From assembly GCF_000771875.1 (NCBI RefSeq), contig NZ_JPXX01000018.1, positions 62,001 through 126,000 on the forward strand: 64,000 nt of DNA, given 5' to 3'. Below, in pieces: positions 30,531 to 40,954 of the stretch. The notes beneath the pieces were generated by a model. That model did no database searches and was not told where the DNA came from. It saw only the letters and a list, made by a program, of their open reading frames with translations. Position 1 is the stretch's first letter. Every line of letters starts with the position of its first letter. This DNA is from Gallibacterium genomosp. 1. GTDB lineage: Bacteria; Pseudomonadota; Gammaproteobacteria; Enterobacterales; Pasteurellaceae. A program made the translations under genes and the position numbers.

Positions 30531-31109
30531 ATGACTGAAGCAAAATTATTACAACAATTTCCTGAATTATCAGCCCAATTAGTTGAAGCAGAAAAACTAT
30601 TTGCGCAAATTCTCACACTGACACAATTAGATCGATTAAAGCTCTGTATCGATCATATTGCATTACGTGTGAATGAATTTGATACTGCCAAACTTTGGCA
30701 ACAAGCACTTGCTGCTGATGCAGAACTGTTAAGCAATAACAAGATCAACGGTCGCCCGATTTATCTTTATCAACTGCCACAACCATTATTCATCCTGAAT
30801 CAAGCAGTGAATATCATTGAATTACCGTTTCCAAATGAAAAAAGATATCCACAACAAGGTTGGGAACATATTGAATTAGTTTTGCCTTTTTTAAAGAATG
30901 AATCCGTTGAGCAGTGGTTTCATCGTGCAGAAAATAAGCTTAAGATCGACTCCCACAGAATTATTTTGAAAAAAAGCTGTCATAAAGCAGATGGCGAAGG
31001 TTTACCAAATCCAGCACTTGCCATAAAATTAACGGATAAAAATAATTTTACAACAATTAAATTGCATCCTTTTTCTATTAAAGAAATTGTGATGTCGGAA
31101 CAGATATAA
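30531..31109 (+). CDS. yecM: YecM-like VOC-fold protein
   Basis: A 192-residue cytosolic protein of the YecM family, which has a glyoxalase-like fold with a likely metal site; its biochemical role is unknown. Diagnostic segments are IDHIALRVN, NGRPIYLYQL, IIELPFPNEKRYPQQGWEHI and IKLHPFSIKEIVMSEQI near the C-terminus. In many gamma-proteobacteria it lies next to argS, as here (divergent). Confidence 0.85.
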   Translation: MTEAKLLQQFPELSAQLVEAEKLFAQILTLTQLDRLKLCIDHIALRVNEFDTAKLWQQALAADAELLSNNKINGRPIYLYQLPQPLFILNQAVNIIELPFPNEKRYPQQGWEHIELVLPFLKNESVEQWFHRAENKLKIDSHRIILKKSCHKADGEGLPNPALAIKLTDKNNFTTIKLHPFSIKEIVMSEQI

Positions 31110-31121
31110 TAGGAGAAAAAT

Positions 31122-31592
31122 ATGAAAAAGATCACTTTAATTGCAAGTCTATTAACAGCAGTTACGTTGGCAGGTTGTTCTAATTCTGATCTCTATAGTG
31201 GCAATGTATACAGTGGCGGGCAAGCAAAAGAAGCTAGAGCTGTCAGCTATGGACGCATCATTTCTGTACGTCCAGTAACCATTCAAGGAGAAAGCAATTC
31301 TCAAGGTGTTATCGGTACTGTCGGTGGTGGTGCATTAGGCGGTATTGTTGGTTCAACCATCGGTGGTGGTAAGGGACAAGCTATCGCTACCGCTGTCGGT
31401 GCTATCGCCGGTGCGGTTGTTGGTAATAAAATTGAACAAAAATTGGATCAAACTAACGGTGTTGAACTTGTAATCCAAAAAGAAGACGGTCAACGTATTG
31501 CTGTAGTACAAAAAGCAGATCCTAGTTTTGTGCCGGGTGCCAGAGTGCAACTTGTCGGTAGCGGTGCGTCTTTAAACGTTTCCGTACTTTAA
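31122..31592 (+). CDS. slyB: Outer-membrane lipoprotein Pcp/SlyB
   Basis: A 156-residue glycine-zipper lipoprotein. The signal peptide ends in lipobox LAGC (Cys at about residue 19) with Ser at +2, which predicts outer-membrane sorting. The middle GTVGGGALGGIVGSTIGGG and AVGAIAGAVVGNKIEQ form the glycine-zipper 2TM region of SlyB and of H. influenzae Pcp. In enterobacteria SlyB answers PhoPQ and stabilises the outer membrane. It follows yecM by 12 bases and ends in a strong terminator. Confidence 0.9.
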   Translation: MKKITLIASLLTAVTLAGCSNSDLYSGNVYSGGQAKEARAVSYGRIISVRPVTIQGESNSQGVIGTVGGGALGGIVGSTIGGGKGQAIATAVGAIAGAVVGNKIEQKLDQTNGVELVIQKEDGQRIAVVQKADPSFVPGARVQLVGSGASLNVSVL

Positions 31593-31601
31593 TCCCTTTA
31601 T

Positions 31602-31627
31602 CAGCGAATTACCTCGGTAATTCGCTG
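31602..31627 (+). terminator. Terminator after slyB
   Basis: CAGCGAATTAC pairs with GTAATTCGCTG over 11 bases with a four-base loop, followed by TTTTCT. It lies ten bases after the slyB stop and separates it from pepB. Confidence 0.88.
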
Positions 31628-31650
31628 TTTTCTATTTAAGGCAAATCATT

Positions 31651-32952
31651 ATGACTATGAAAATTCAATTATCCTCACAGCCAGCATCTGAAGTTTGGGG
31701 AGAAAATGCATTAATCTCATTTCAAAACGATCAAACCATTATTCACTTTACTGAAAAACAGAATATTAATGATATACAAAAAGCAGCTCGTAAATTACGT
31801 AACCAAAATTTCAAAGAGGTAGAATTAATTGGCGATAACTGGCAATTAGAACATTGCTGGGCATTCTATCAAGGATTTTATACTGCAAAACAAAACTTCT
31901 CTATTGAATTTCCTTGTTTAGCTGAAGATGATGAAGCGGAGCTTTATGAACGTATTCGTTGTAGCGATTTTATTCGTGAAATCATCAATTTACCTGCAGA
32001 AATCATCACTCCAACTGAATTGGCAAGCAGAGCAGCAAAATTTATTAGTGAACAAGCAGATAATTATGCCGTAAAAGGTTGCGTCAGTTATCACATTATT
32101 AGTCGTGAAGAACTGAAAGAACGTGGTTACAATGGTATTTGGGAAGTTGGTAAAGGTTCTCATAATAAACCGGCGATGCTGCAATTAGATTTCAATCCTA
32201 GCGGCAATCCTAATGAACCCGTTTTCGCTTGTTTAGTCGGTAAGGGTATTACTTTCGATTCTGGCGGTTATAGCATTAAACCAAGTAACAGTATGGACTC
32301 TATGCGTTCAGATATGGGTGGTGCGGCACTATTAACCGGCGCACTCGGTTTTGCCATTGCTCGAGGATTAACAAAACGCGTAAAACTTTACTTATGCTGT
32401 GCTGAAAATTTAGTAAGTAGTAAAGCATTCAAATTAGGTGATATTATCAAATATCGCAACGGCGTTACTGTTGAAGTCTTAAATACTGATGCTGAGGGAC
32501 GCTTAGTGTTAGCTGATGGTTTAATTGAGTCTTCTGCACAAAAACCAAGTATTATTATTGATTGTGCTACGCTAACCGGTGCTGCAAAAGTAGCTGTCGG
32601 CAATGACTATCACTCCGTACTCTCAATGGATGATCGCTTAGTTTCCGCACTATTGGCTGCCGCAAAAGAAGAAAACGAACCGTTCTGGCGTTTGCCGTTT
32701 GAACCGTTCCATCGTGATCAAATCAGTTCATCTTTTGCCGACATTTCCAATACGGCGAGCGTAAATACTCCGGCTGGGGCAAGCACTGCAACCGCATTTT
32801 TGTCGCACTTTGTTGAAAATTATCAACAAAACTGGTTACATATCGACTGTTCCGCCACTTTCCGTAAAGCAGCAAGCCCATTATGGTCAGTCGGCGCAAC
32901 CGGAATCGGAATGAAAACTTTAGCTAACTTATTAATTTCATTTGAAAAATAG
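31651..32952 (+). CDS. pepB: Peptidase B (M17 leucyl-aminopeptidase family)
   Basis: Cytosolic zinc/manganese aminopeptidase of 433 residues. The M17 signature NTDAEGRL is present near residue 275, and the metal/catalytic lysine segment [19 protein letters not shown] precedes it. The second catalytic region [18 protein letters not shown] and [10 protein letters not shown] closely match E. coli PepB. The N-terminal domain ([19 protein letters not shown]) is also PepB rather than PepA. ndk follows after nine bases. Confidence 0.94.
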   Translation: MTMKIQLSSQPASEVWGENALISFQNDQTIIHFTEKQNINDIQKAARKLRNQNFKEVELIGDNWQLEHCWAFYQGFYTAKQNFSIEFPCLAEDDEAELYERIRCSDFIREIINLPAEIITPTELASRAAKFISEQADNYAVKGCVSYHIISREELKERGYNGIWEVGKGSHNKPAMLQLDFNPSGNPNEPVFACLVGKGITFDSGGYSIKPSNSMDSMRSDMGGAALLTGALGFAIARGLTKRVKLYLCCAENLVSSKAFKLGDIIKYRNGVTVEVLNTDAEGRLVLADGLIESSAQKPSIIIDCATLTGAAKVAVGNDYHSVLSMDDRLVSALLAAAKEENEPFWRLPFEPFHRDQISSSFADISNTASVNTPAGASTATAFLSHFVENYQQNWLHIDCSATFRKAASPLWSVGATGIGMKTLANLLISFEK

Positions 32953-32961
32953 GAAATCTTT

Positions 32962-33381
32962 ATGGCATTAGAACGTACACTCGCAATTATTAAACCGGAT
33001 ATTATCGAACGCCACTTAATCGGAGCGATTATTTCGCGTTTGGAGCAAGCTCAATTTTCCATTGTGGCAATGAAAATGGTTCATCTAAATCAACAGCAAG
33101 CCGCCGGTTTCTATGCTGAACACGAAGGTAAGCCGTTTTTTGCAAATTTAATTGCCTTTATGACCTCTACGCCGGTAGTCGTTCTAGTGCTGGAAAAAGA
33201 GAATGCCATTGCGGACTATCGTGCCTTAATGGGAAAAACCAATCCGGCTGAAGCCAATATGGGTACGCTACGCCGTGATTTTGCTTTAGATGGCAGTCGC
33301 AACAGCGTTCACGGTTCAGATTCCAGCCAATCGGCAGAAAGAGAAATTGCCTATTTTTTTACTTCAAATGAACTGTTTTAA
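32962..33381 (+). CDS. ndk: Nucleoside diphosphate kinase
   Basis: Transfers the gamma phosphate between NTPs and NDPs. The 139-residue protein shows [10 protein letters not shown] at the N-terminus and the active-site loop NSVHGSDS with phospho-accepting His-117. [12 protein letters not shown] is the nucleotide-binding segment. Probably co-transcribed with pepB. Confidence 0.97.
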   Translation: MALERTLAIIKPDIIERHLIGAIISRLEQAQFSIVAMKMVHLNQQQAAGFYAEHEGKPFFANLIAFMTSTPVVVLVLEKENAIADYRALMGKTNPAEANMGTLRRDFALDGSRNSVHGSDSSQSAEREIAYFFTSNELF

Positions 33382-33389
33382 CCATAAAA

Positions 33390-33415
33390 AATGCGTGAGC
33401 TATGGCTCACGCATT
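33390..33415. terminator. Shared terminator between ndk and ychF
   Basis: AATGCGTGAGC (33390-33400) pairs with GCTCACGCATT (33405-33415) over 11 bases with a four-base loop. It sits between convergent genes. The flanking A run gives a T run on the minus strand, so it suits ychF better; the plus-strand tail is weak. Confidence 0.8.
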
Positions 33416-33441
33416 CTGTCCATTTAAATATATTCCAAGCG

Positions 33442-34533
33442 TTACACATTAAATCTGAAGTGCATTACATCGCCGTCCTGAACGATATAATCTTTTCCTT
33501 CCAAACGCCATTTGCCGGCTTCTTTTGCACCGTTTTCACCTTTATACTGCACGAAATCATCATAACTGATCACTTCTGCACGAATAAAACCGCGTTCAAA
33601 ATCAGTGTGAATCACTGCCGCTGCTTTTGGTGCGGTGGCACCGACCGATACGGTCCAAGCACGCACTTCTTTAACGCCGGCAGTAAAATAAGTTTGTAAA
33701 TTCAATAACTTATAACCTGCACGAATCACACGGTTTAATCCCGGCTCTTCCAAGCCAAGTTCTTGTAGGAATTCGATTTTTTCATCATCTTCCAATTCGG
33801 CAATTTCCGCCTCAATCGCCGCACAAACTGGCACCACTACTGCGCCCTCTTTTTCGGCAATTTCACGCACACGATCAAGATAAGGGTTATTTTCAAAACC
33901 ATCTTCATTGACATTGGCAATATACATTGTCGGTTTCAAAGTTAAAAAGTTATAACTTTTAATCGCTTGCAACTCTTCCGCATCCAAGCCGATAGAACGT
34001 AACATTCCGGCATTTTCAAGCACCGGCAAGCATTTTTCCATCACCGACAACTCAAATTTTGCCTCTTTATCGCCGCCTTTAGCACGCTTTTGCAAACGCA
34101 AAATGGCTTTTTCACAGCTTTCTAAATCTGCCAATGCCAATTCGGTATTAATGACTTCAATATCATCCGCCGGATCAATTTTCCCTGAAACGTGCACAAT
34201 ATCATTGTTTTCAAAACAACGTACAACATGCCCAATCGCATCGGTTTCTCGAATATTGGCCAAGAATTTATTGCCTAAACCTTCGCCGTTAGAAGCGCCT
34301 TTTACCAAACCGGCAATATCAACAAACTCCATCGTGGTCGGCAACACACGCTGAGGGTTCACAATTTTTGCCAACTCATCCAAACGCGGATCAGGCATCG
34401 GCACCACGCCGGTATTCGGCTCAATCGTACAGAATGGATAGTTTGCCGCTTCAATTCCCGCTTTCGTCAATGCATTAAATAATGTTGATTTACCCACATT
34501 CGGTAAACCGACAATTCCACACTTAAATCCCAT
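33442..34533 (-). CDS. ychF: Ribosome-associated ATPase YchF/OLA1
   Basis: Obg-like P-loop ATPase that binds the 70S ribosome and influences stress responses, 363 residues. Walker [15 protein letters not shown] is at residues 8-21, switch [12 protein letters not shown] follows, and the TGS domain covers the last 85 residues ([15 protein letters not shown], ending [12 protein letters not shown]). The adenine-specifying NVNEDGF segment is also visible. pth lies nine bases upstream on the same strand, the usual pairing. Confidence 0.97.
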   Translation of the reverse strand: MGFKCGIVGLPNVGKSTLFNALTKAGIEAANYPFCTIEPNTGVVPMPDPRLDELAKIVNPQRVLPTTMEFVDIAGLVKGASNGEGLGNKFLANIRETDAIGHVVRCFENNDIVHVSGKIDPADDIEVINTELALADLESCEKAILRLQKRAKGGDKEAKFELSVMEKCLPVLENAGMLRSIGLDAEELQAIKSYNFLTLKPTMYIANVNEDGFENNPYLDRVREIAEKEGAVVVPVCAAIEAEIAELEDDEKIEFLQELGLEEPGLNRVIRAGYKLLNLQTYFTAGVKEVRAWTVSVGATAPKAAAVIHTDFERGFIRAEVISYDDFVQYKGENGAKEAGKWRLEGKDYIVQDGDVMHFRFNV

Positions 34534-34542
34534 AATTTATCC

Positions 34543-35130
34543 TTATTCAGCTCGGAAGCCATTCAAGCGATTCATCGCTTTTTCGACTCCATCTTTAATT
34601 AAAATATCAATACAACTTTCTGCTTCATCCAACGCTTTATCAATTAAGCGTTGATCCTGCGGAGCCGGTTTGCTCAAGACATAACTCGCCACCAAATTTT
34701 TATCGCCGGGATGCCCGATACCGACACGAAGACGGTAAAAGTTTTTGTTATTCGCTAACTGCGCAATAATATCTTTCAACCCGTTATGACCGCCGTGTCC
34801 GCCGCCAAGTTTTAACTTCACGCTGCCCGGTGGTAAATCCAACTCATCGTGAATCACCAAAATTTCTTCCGGCAAAATACGATAAAAATTCGCCAATGCA
34901 CCGACTGATTTCCCACTTAAATTCATAAAAGTGGTTGGTACCAACAAGCGAATATCTTTGCCCGAAATGGTTGCCATTGCAGTTTTGCCGAAAAATTTAT
35001 TCTCCTCTTTCAGGCTGACATTAAAACGGCGTGCCAAGCGAGTAATCATCCATTCACCTGCATTATGCCGTGTATCTTGATATTTACTGCCTGGATTTCC
35101 CAACCCTACAATTAATTTTATTTTTGCCAC
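34543..35130 (-). CDS. pth: Peptidyl-tRNA hydrolase
   Basis: Recycles peptidyl-tRNA released from ribosomes. The 195-residue protein carries [20 protein letters not shown] with catalytic His-22, PTTFMNLSG and [13 protein letters not shown] choose a GTG start at 35130 ([10 protein letters not shown]) with an AGGGT site upstream; it matches family length. An in-frame TTG at 35172 would add 14 residues with no support. Coupled to ychF downstream. Confidence 0.95.
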   Translation of the reverse strand: MAKIKLIVGLGNPGSKYQDTRHNAGEWMITRLARRFNVSLKEENKFFGKTAMATISGKDIRLLVPTTFMNLSGKSVGALANFYRILPEEILVIHDELDLPPGSVKLKLGGGHGGHNGLKDIIAQLANNKNFYRLRVGIGHPGDKNLVASYVLSKPAPQDQRLIDKALDEAESCIDILIKDGVEKAMNRLNGFRAE

Positions 35131-35187
35131 AATTCTTACCCTGTCGCTAAAATGGGCTGCTATTTTATGCAAAAACCCCTTTTTCTA

Positions 35188-35211
35188 CAATCACAATCAC
35201 AATCACAATCA
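35188..35211. repeat. Hexanucleotide repeat (ACAATC)4 at the end of birA
   Basis: Four perfect tandem copies of ACAATC, followed by a near copy, lie across the birA stop codon and into the birA-pth gap. On the birA strand the frame reads as alternating TGA and TTG codons, so translation meets several in-frame stops. Changes in copy number would leave BirA intact and alter only the spacing to pth. Confidence 0.8.
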
Positions 35212-36153
35212 CGATTGATCATTTATCGGACGCAATGAAATTTCTCCAATAGAAAAACTAAGTTGTTGATTATCTTCCGTATTCAACAATAGTTCCCCTT
35301 TATCATTTATTCCCTGCTCTATCCCAATAATGAATTGATTTTCCAATAATAATTTCACTTTCTTTTGATAAAATGCATCATATTGTCGCCATTGCGAAAT
35401 AAAAGCCGATAATCCTTCTTGTTCAAACAAGGCTAATGCCCGTGCTAGATGTTGAATTAATTTAACAATCAATAAGTTACGATTTATATTTCTCTGCTTA
35501 CTAATCATTGCAATTGGTTGATCTACTACAAATTTTTTCGGCAAATTGACATTTAAACCTAAACCGATTACCACCTGATTTTGTGCTAAATGCGGATTAT
35601 GTTTCATCTCAATCAAAATCCCACCCAACTTTTTGCCATCTAACCAAATATCATTCGGCCATTTTAACTGAACTGAATGTAAGTTAAGCTCGGTCAATGC
35701 TTGAGCTACCGCCATTCCAACCGCTAAACTCAAGCCGGAGATATCACAATTTGTTGAGAAAATACGGTAGTAACTCATTATCACCTGTCCGGCAAACGGC
35801 GATAACCACTGACGACCACGCCGACCACGTCCAGCAAATTGATATTCCGCCAAGCAAACACTGTTATTTGATAATTTAGGCAAATTGTTTAATAAATATT
35901 GATTGGTAGAATCGATCACAGGCTGGATAAGCAACTGTTGTTGTGGCAAATTTTTTGTTAAAAACTCACTGTCCAGCACCTCTGCCGAAGCTAGCCAATA
36001 ACACCCGTCCGTTTCACAACAAATTTCTATTCCTTGTTGATCTAATTGTTGCAAATCTTCCATAAGTTTTTGTTTTGTTATGGATAATTCTTGGCAAAGA
36101 TCAGTATAAAAATGTTTTTTACCATCTGATAATGCGGACAATAACACAATCAT
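35209..36153 (-). CDS. birA: Biotin-protein ligase / biotin operon repressor
   Basis: Attaches biotin to the acetyl-CoA carboxylase carrier protein and, with its N-terminal winged helix, represses bio genes. In the 314-residue protein the HTH part covers about residues 1-60, the biotin-binding loop GRGRRGR is at 108-114, and KWPNDIWLDGKKLGGILIE carries the catalytic lysine. The C-terminal SH3-like domain is present. The ATG at 36153 has an excellent GGAAAAGGA site; a TTG at 36168 is less likely. Confidence 0.93.
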   Translation of the reverse strand: MIVLLSALSDGKKHFYTDLCQELSITKQKLMEDLQQLDQQGIEICCETDGCYWLASAEVLDSEFLTKNLPQQQLLIQPVIDSTNQYLLNNLPKLSNNSVCLAEYQFAGRGRRGRQWLSPFAGQVIMSYYRIFSTNCDISGLSLAVGMAVAQALTELNLHSVQLKWPNDIWLDGKKLGGILIEMKHNPHLAQNQVVIGLGLNVNLPKKFVVDQPIAMISKQRNINRNLLIVKLIQHLARALALFEQEGLSAFISQWRQYDAFYQKKVKLLLENQFIIGIEQGINDKGELLLNTEDNQQLSFSIGEISLRPINDQS

Positions 36154-36277
36154 TCCTTTTCCTTCCAATGCAAAATGGCGACAAAACCCGTATAATACAC
36201 CGCATTTGTCTTTATCTCTATCGCTTATGCTATTAGATAAACCGCTATGTTGCGATAACCTTTACTAAGGAAAACGA

Positions 36278-36712
36278 ATGAATCGTGTCTCTCAAACAAT
36301 GTTAGTGCCACACAGTGCCGAACAGATGTATCAGCTTGTGAATAATTATCAACGTTATCCTGAATTTTTACCCGGCTGTGTTTCAGGCAAAACCTTACAT
36401 CAACAAGGCAATGAGTTGGATGCGGAACTGATTGTCAGCAAAGCTGGTATTCGTTTAGCCTTTACCACTCATAACACAATGCAACCGAATCAGTCGATAC
36501 AAATGAAATTAGTGGAAGGTCCATTTAAACATTTAAATGGGGAATGGCGTTTCCTTGAATTAGATGAATACAGCTCGCAAATCAGCTTGCAATTACAATT
36601 CACTTTTTCTAATGCGTTAGTAGAAAAAATATTCGGTAAAATTTTTCAACAACTTACTTCACAAATGGTGCAAGCCTTTAAACAACGTGCAAAGGAGATA
36701 TATCGTGTCTAA
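36278..36712 (+). CDS. ratA: RatA family START-domain toxin / coenzyme Q-binding protein
   Basis: A 144-residue SRPBCC/START-fold protein (MRVSQT-like start, VPHSAEQMYQLVNNYQRYPE, FLPGCVSGKT). E. coli RatA binds 50S subunits and blocks association, while the mitochondrial relative Coq10 binds ubiquinone; which role applies here is open. ratB overlaps its end by eight bases. The two were named as a toxin pair, but ratB is not a proven antitoxin. Confidence 0.9.
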   Translation: MNRVSQTMLVPHSAEQMYQLVNNYQRYPEFLPGCVSGKTLHQQGNELDAELIVSKAGIRLAFTTHNTMQPNQSIQMKLVEGPFKHLNGEWRFLELDEYSSQISLQLQFTFSNALVEKIFGKIFQQLTSQMVQAFKQRAKEIYRV

Positions 36713-37034
36713 CATTAGTGTAGAAATTGCTTATGCTTTACCTGATCATCATTTTTTAAAAAAAATTCAAGTAACTGCAGGCAGCAATTTGCAAGCTGCG
36801 ATTTTGCAATCAGGTGTTTTACAGCTCTATCACGATATTGATCTTCGTAACAATAAAGTCGGTATCTTCGGGCGTTTAGCTAAGTTAACCGATATCGTAC
36901 AGGAAGGAGATCGGATTGAGATCTATCGTCCTTTATTGGCTGACCCGAAAGAGATTCGTCGCAAACGTGCTGCCGAACAAGCCGCACAACAACAAGCCGC
37001 ACAACAACAAGCCAAAAAAGCACAAACAAAATAA
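36705..37034 (+). CDS. ratB: RatB/RnfH-family ubiquitin-like protein
   Basis: A 109-residue beta-grasp protein of the UPF0125 family. I place the start at a GTG at 36705 (MSNISVEIAYALPDHHF), which has AAGGAG upstream and overlaps ratA by eight bases; an ATG at 36687 lies within ratA. Diagnostic segments are AILQSGVL, VGIFGRLAKLTD and GDRIEIYRPLLADPKEIRRK. The C-terminus carries two AAQQQ repeats encoded by a duplicated 15-base unit. Confidence 0.9.
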   Translation: MSNISVEIAYALPDHHFLKKIQVTAGSNLQAAILQSGVLQLYHDIDLRNNKVGIFGRLAKLTDIVQEGDRIEIYRPLLADPKEIRRKRAAEQAAQQQAAQQQAKKAQTK

Positions 37035-37048
37035 TTAGGAATGCCGTT

Positions 37049-38254
37049 ATGACACACGATTTTTGTTTACCCACAACCATTAATAGCGAAACTTTTCTGC
37101 GTGATTATTGGCAGAAAAAACCACTTTTAATCCGTCAAGGTTTGCCACAAATCATCGGAATGTTTGAACCACAAGATATTATTGAATTAGCTCAGGATCC
37201 GGATGCAACCGCGCGTCTTATCCGCACTGATATTGTACAGAATCAAGAGCAATGGCAACTAAAAACCAGTCCGCTATCAGCACAAGATTTTAGCAATTTG
37301 CCGGAGAAATGGTCGGTATTAGTACAAAATTTGGAACAGTGGTCACCCGAACTAGGCAAGTTATGGCAGGCTTTCGCTTTTATTCCTCAATGGCAACGAG
37401 ATGATATTATGGTTTCTTTTGCGCCCAAAGGTGGCTCGGTCGGCAAGCATTATGATGAATATGATGTTTTTCTGGTGCAAGGCTATGGTGAACGCCGTTG
37501 GCAACTGGGCAAATGGTGTGATCCTTCAACTGAATTTAAAGCCAATCAACCAATTCGCATTTTTGATGATATGGGGGAGTTAATTTTTGATGAAGTGCTG
37601 CAACCCGGTGATGTGCTTTATGTGCCGTCTCGCCTTTCTCATTACGGTGTTGCCGAAAGTGATTGTTTAACTTTTTCTTTCGGTTTGCGTTATCCGAATG
37701 CTGCTGATTTGCTGGAAAATTTGTGCAAAACGATTGAACATCACAGCGAACAAATCAATAGCAGTGACTTTGCTATTCCCTTCCGTTTATCACAGAAACC
37801 ACAGCCGAATGGTCAATTAAATAGTGAGTCTGTTGCCAACTTTAAACAGCATTTGTTAGATTTATTAGCCAATTCATCCCAATTTGATGCCTTATTGCAA
37901 CAAGCGGTGGCACAAACCGTCAGCGCTCGCCGTTATGATTTATTACCAACGGACGCAGAGTATTATCCAGATGAGCTGCTCGAAATGTTGCAAGCTGGCG
38001 ACAGACTCAGTCAAGATGCGAACTGCAAAATTATCTATACCGATAACGGCAATATTTTCATTAATGGTGAATGGATTGATGAGTTAAATGAAATAGAACA
38101 AACACTTTTGGCAGATTTTGCCAATGGTAAATCACTTGATTGGCAACGTTTACAAAAACTTTCCGCTGACATTTCTCTCGATTTATTATTAGACAGTCTA
38201 TGCGATTGGCTCGACAGCGGTTGGCTTCTATTAGAGAGTGTTGATGATGTTTAA
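37049..38254 (+). CDS. roxA: Ribosomal protein L16 arginine hydroxylase (YcfD/RoxA, JmjC type)
   Basis: Fe(II)/2-oxoglutarate oxygenase that hydroxylates an arginine of ribosomal protein uL16. The 401-residue protein shows the cupin metal site: [18 protein letters not shown] gives the HxD pair, and the second histidine lies in LSHYGVAES after [19 protein letters not shown] and the C-terminal winged-helix part match E. coli YcfD. It lies between ratB and xseA with 14 bases and an eight-base overlap respectively. Confidence 0.9.
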   Translation: MTHDFCLPTTINSETFLRDYWQKKPLLIRQGLPQIIGMFEPQDIIELAQDPDATARLIRTDIVQNQEQWQLKTSPLSAQDFSNLPEKWSVLVQNLEQWSPELGKLWQAFAFIPQWQRDDIMVSFAPKGGSVGKHYDEYDVFLVQGYGERRWQLGKWCDPSTEFKANQPIRIFDDMGELIFDEVLQPGDVLYVPSRLSHYGVAESDCLTFSFGLRYPNAADLLENLCKTIEHHSEQINSSDFAIPFRLSQKPQPNGQLNSESVANFKQHLLDLLANSSQFDALLQQAVAQTVSARRYDLLPTDAEYYPDELLEMLQAGDRLSQDANCKIIYTDNGNIFINGEWIDELNEIEQTLLADFANGKSLDWQRLQKLSADISLDLLLDSLCDWLDSGWLLLESVDDV

Positions 38255-39611
38255 CCGTGAAAGCCAACCAACAATTTATTCCATTAGCCAATTAAATCGC
38301 CTTGCAAAAGAGATCTTGGAACAAGAATTGGGCAGCTTATGGTTAAGTGGAGAGATTTCCAACTTTACTCAACCGGTATCAGGGCATTGGTATTTTACGC
38401 TGAAAGATAAAAACGCTCAGGTTCGCGCGGCAATGTTTCGTATGCGTAATTTACGCGTTAATTTTAAACCACAAAATGGAATGCAAGTTGTAGTGCGTGC
38501 CAATATTAGTTTGTATGAACCGCGTGGCGATTATCAGATTATTGTGGAAAGTATGCAAACTGCCGGCGAAGGGCTGTTACAACAACAGTTTGAACAATTA
38601 AAAATGAAGTTGGCTGCTGAAGGTTTATTTGCTCAGCAATATAAAAAAGAGATTCCAGCACATTGTCGAAAAATAGGCGTTATTACCTCCGCTACTGGTG
38701 CAGCATTACACGATATTCTACAGATCCTACGTCGCCGAAATCCCGTGCTTGAAGTGATTATTTATCCAACTTTAGTTCAAGGAAAAGAAGCTGCTCAAGA
38801 TATTGTCGCTAATATCAAAATCGCCAACATCCGCCAAGAGTGTGATGTATTAATCGTAGGTCGTGGTGGCGGTTCACTTGAAGATCTCTGGTGCTTTAAC
38901 GAAGAAATTGTTGCCCGAGCTATTTTTAGCTCACAAATTCCAATTATCAGTGCTGTCGGTCACGAAACCGATGTAACAATAGCAGATTTTGTTGCCGATT
39001 TACGTGCATCAACACCATCGGCTGCAGCCGAGTTATTAAGCCGAGATCAAAAAGAACTTTGGCAAAAAATTGATTATTTACAACAACGTTTAGAAATTGG
39101 TTTTACTTATAAACTCAATCACTCTATCCAACGATTAGAACGTTTACAATTACGATTAAAAAATCAACATCCACAAGCCAGATTACAACTGCAACAGCAA
39201 CAATATCTCTATTTGCAACAGCGTTTAAAACAAGCGATTTCTAACTATTTACAACGCCGTCAACAATCACAAACATCATTATCTAAACGGATTTCACAGT
39301 TACCGTTAACATTAAAAATTGAAACGCAACAGCAAACGGTTAACCAATGGGAAGTTCGCTTACATACTGCAATAAACACATTTATACAGCAGAAAAAACA
39401 TAAGTTAGCCAATCTCGGTGGTCGTTTAGATAACATCAGTCCATTAAAGGTATTACAACGCGGTTATACTGTTACCACATCAATGAATACAGAGTTAATC
39501 GACAGTATTAAACAGGTAACAATCGGGCAAGAAATCATCACTCGAACTGTTGACGGCAAATTGATCAGTCAAATTACTCGAATTGAACCATTACCGGACA
39601 GAAAAATCTAA
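38247..39611 (+). CDS. xseA: Exodeoxyribonuclease VII large subunit
   Basis: Large subunit of exonuclease VII, degrading single-stranded DNA. About 454 residues: OB-fold N-terminus ([20 protein letters not shown]), catalytic core ([47 protein letters not shown]), then long Gln-rich coiled coils. Two tandem ATGs (38244 and 38247) are possible; the second has better spacing to GAGAG. Its start overlaps the roxA stop. xseB is not adjacent. Confidence 0.94.
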   Translation: MFNRESQPTIYSISQLNRLAKEILEQELGSLWLSGEISNFTQPVSGHWYFTLKDKNAQVRAAMFRMRNLRVNFKPQNGMQVVVRANISLYEPRGDYQIIVESMQTAGEGLLQQQFEQLKMKLAAEGLFAQQYKKEIPAHCRKIGVITSATGAALHDILQILRRRNPVLEVIIYPTLVQGKEAAQDIVANIKIANIRQECDVLIVGRGGGSLEDLWCFNEEIVARAIFSSQIPIISAVGHETDVTIADFVADLRASTPSAAAELLSRDQKELWQKIDYLQQRLEIGFTYKLNHSIQRLERLQLRLKNQHPQARLQLQQQQYLYLQQRLKQAISNYLQRRQQSQTSLSKRISQLPLTLKIETQQQTVNQWEVRLHTAINTFIQQKKHKLANLGGRLDNISPLKVLQRGYTVTTSMNTELIDSIKQVTIGQEIITRTVDGKLISQITRIEPLPDRKI

Positions 39612-39646
39612 AGACAAGTATTATTTCTGCCATAATAGGAAGCATT

Positions 39647-40819
39647 ATGACAAAAGCCTATTACCAAATTGCACTACTGTTTAATGCCAACAAAGTTTAT
39701 GATCGTGAAGTGATGGCAGGTATCGGTGAATATATTCAAACCTCTAAAACAGCGTGGAATGTCTTTCTGGAGGATGATTTTATTCATCGAGAATTAAGTC
39801 TAGATCAACGCCATTTGGACGGTATTATTGCAGATTTTGATAATCCGGAGTTAGTACAAAAATTACAGCATTGTCCTATACCGGTTGTAGCGGTTGGCAG
39901 TTCCTATCAAAATCCTCAACATTATCCGCAAAATGTTCCCTATATCGCCACTGATAACGACGCTATTTTACAAGTAGCATTTGAACATTTGCAACGAAAA
40001 GGCATCAATCATTTTGCTTTTTACGGCTTACCCAATCCTGGTTTTCAACACTGGTCAAATGAACGCCGAATGGCATTTGAACGCATAATGAAAAACAACA
40101 AATATCAACCGGAAATCTATCTTGGACAAGAAACGCACGCTAATAATTGGCAACAAGCTCAACAACAACTTAGTGAATGGATTACTGCATTACCAAAACA
40201 TACCGGAATCATTGCCGTAACCGATGCACGTGCTAGACATCTGTTACAAACTTGTGAGCTGCTGGATATTCCCGTACCTGATCAACTCTGTATTATCGGA
40301 ATTGACAACGAAGAATTAATTCAAGCATTTTCTCGTGTTTCACTTTCATCAGTCGTACAAGGCACTAAAAATATGGGTTACCAAGCGGCAAAGTTGTTAC
40401 ACGCCCAATTAGAAAATCGCCCGATTAAACAATACCAATATTTAATTCCACCATTACGCATTGAAGCCCGTACCTCAACTGATTATCGCTCAATTCAAGA
40501 TCCTTTAGTCATTCAGGCTTTGCATTATATCCGAGTTAATGCCTGTTCCGGCATTAAAGTAGAGCAAGTTCTAGATTATGTTAAGGCTTCTCGTTCTAAC
40601 CTAGAAAACCGTTTTCGTATTGAAACTGGCAAAACAATTCATCAAATATTGCACAATGAAAAAATGAAAAAAGCCAAGCAGCTGCTGACAAATACAGATA
40701 TTGCTATCCAAGAAATTGCTGAAATATGTGGTTACCCTTCCGTACAATATTTTTATTTCGTTTTCAAAAAAGAGTTCAACCAAACACCAAATGAATATAG
40801 ATTGCAAAAATTACATTAA
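39647..40819 (+). CDS. xylR: Xylose operon activator XylR
   Basis: AraC-family activator with a LacI-type periplasmic-binding-protein sensor domain (residues 1-275) and a C-terminal AraC DNA-binding domain (LLTNTDIAIQEIAEICGYPS, YFYFVFKKEFNQTPNEYR). The 390-residue length and layout match E. coli XylR. No xylose isomerase, kinase or transporter genes are nearby, so it is separated from its presumed targets. A long AT-rich gap and then nrfA follow. Confidence 0.88.
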   Translation: MTKAYYQIALLFNANKVYDREVMAGIGEYIQTSKTAWNVFLEDDFIHRELSLDQRHLDGIIADFDNPELVQKLQHCPIPVVAVGSSYQNPQHYPQNVPYIATDNDAILQVAFEHLQRKGINHFAFYGLPNPGFQHWSNERRMAFERIMKNNKYQPEIYLGQETHANNWQQAQQQLSEWITALPKHTGIIAVTDARARHLLQTCELLDIPVPDQLCIIGIDNEELIQAFSRVSLSSVVQGTKNMGYQAAKLLHAQLENRPIKQYQYLIPPLRIEARTSTDYRSIQDPLVIQALHYIRVNACSGIKVEQVLDYVKASRSNLENRFRIETGKTIHQILHNEKMKKAKQLLTNTDIAIQEIAEICGYPSVQYFYFVFKKEFNQTPNEYRLQKLH

Positions 40820-40940
40820 ATACCTCTAAATAATTAGAAAAATACAGTACATAACTTATTGATTAATATAATTTAATTAACTATAAATGGGTATTAATAA
40901 TAACTTACATCCTATTTTTGCCACAATCGTGTAAAACTTT

Positions 40941-40954
40941 TTGATTAATCTCAA
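40941..40954 (+). promoter_or_regulatory. FNR-like site upstream of nrfA
   Basis: TTGATTAATCTCAA matches the FNR consensus TTGATNNNNATCAA with one mismatch. A -10-like TTATAG lies at 40979-40984, which would place the site centre about 42 bases upstream of transcription start, the class II activator position. nrf operons are FNR-activated in E. coli. No clear NarP/NarL heptamer pair was picked out by eye. Confidence 0.6.

Noticed and set aside
36278-37034. ratA-ratB as a toxin-antitoxin addiction module
   Set aside because: The pair is a conserved chromosomal housekeeping arrangement in gamma-proteobacteria, and RatB is not an established antitoxin.
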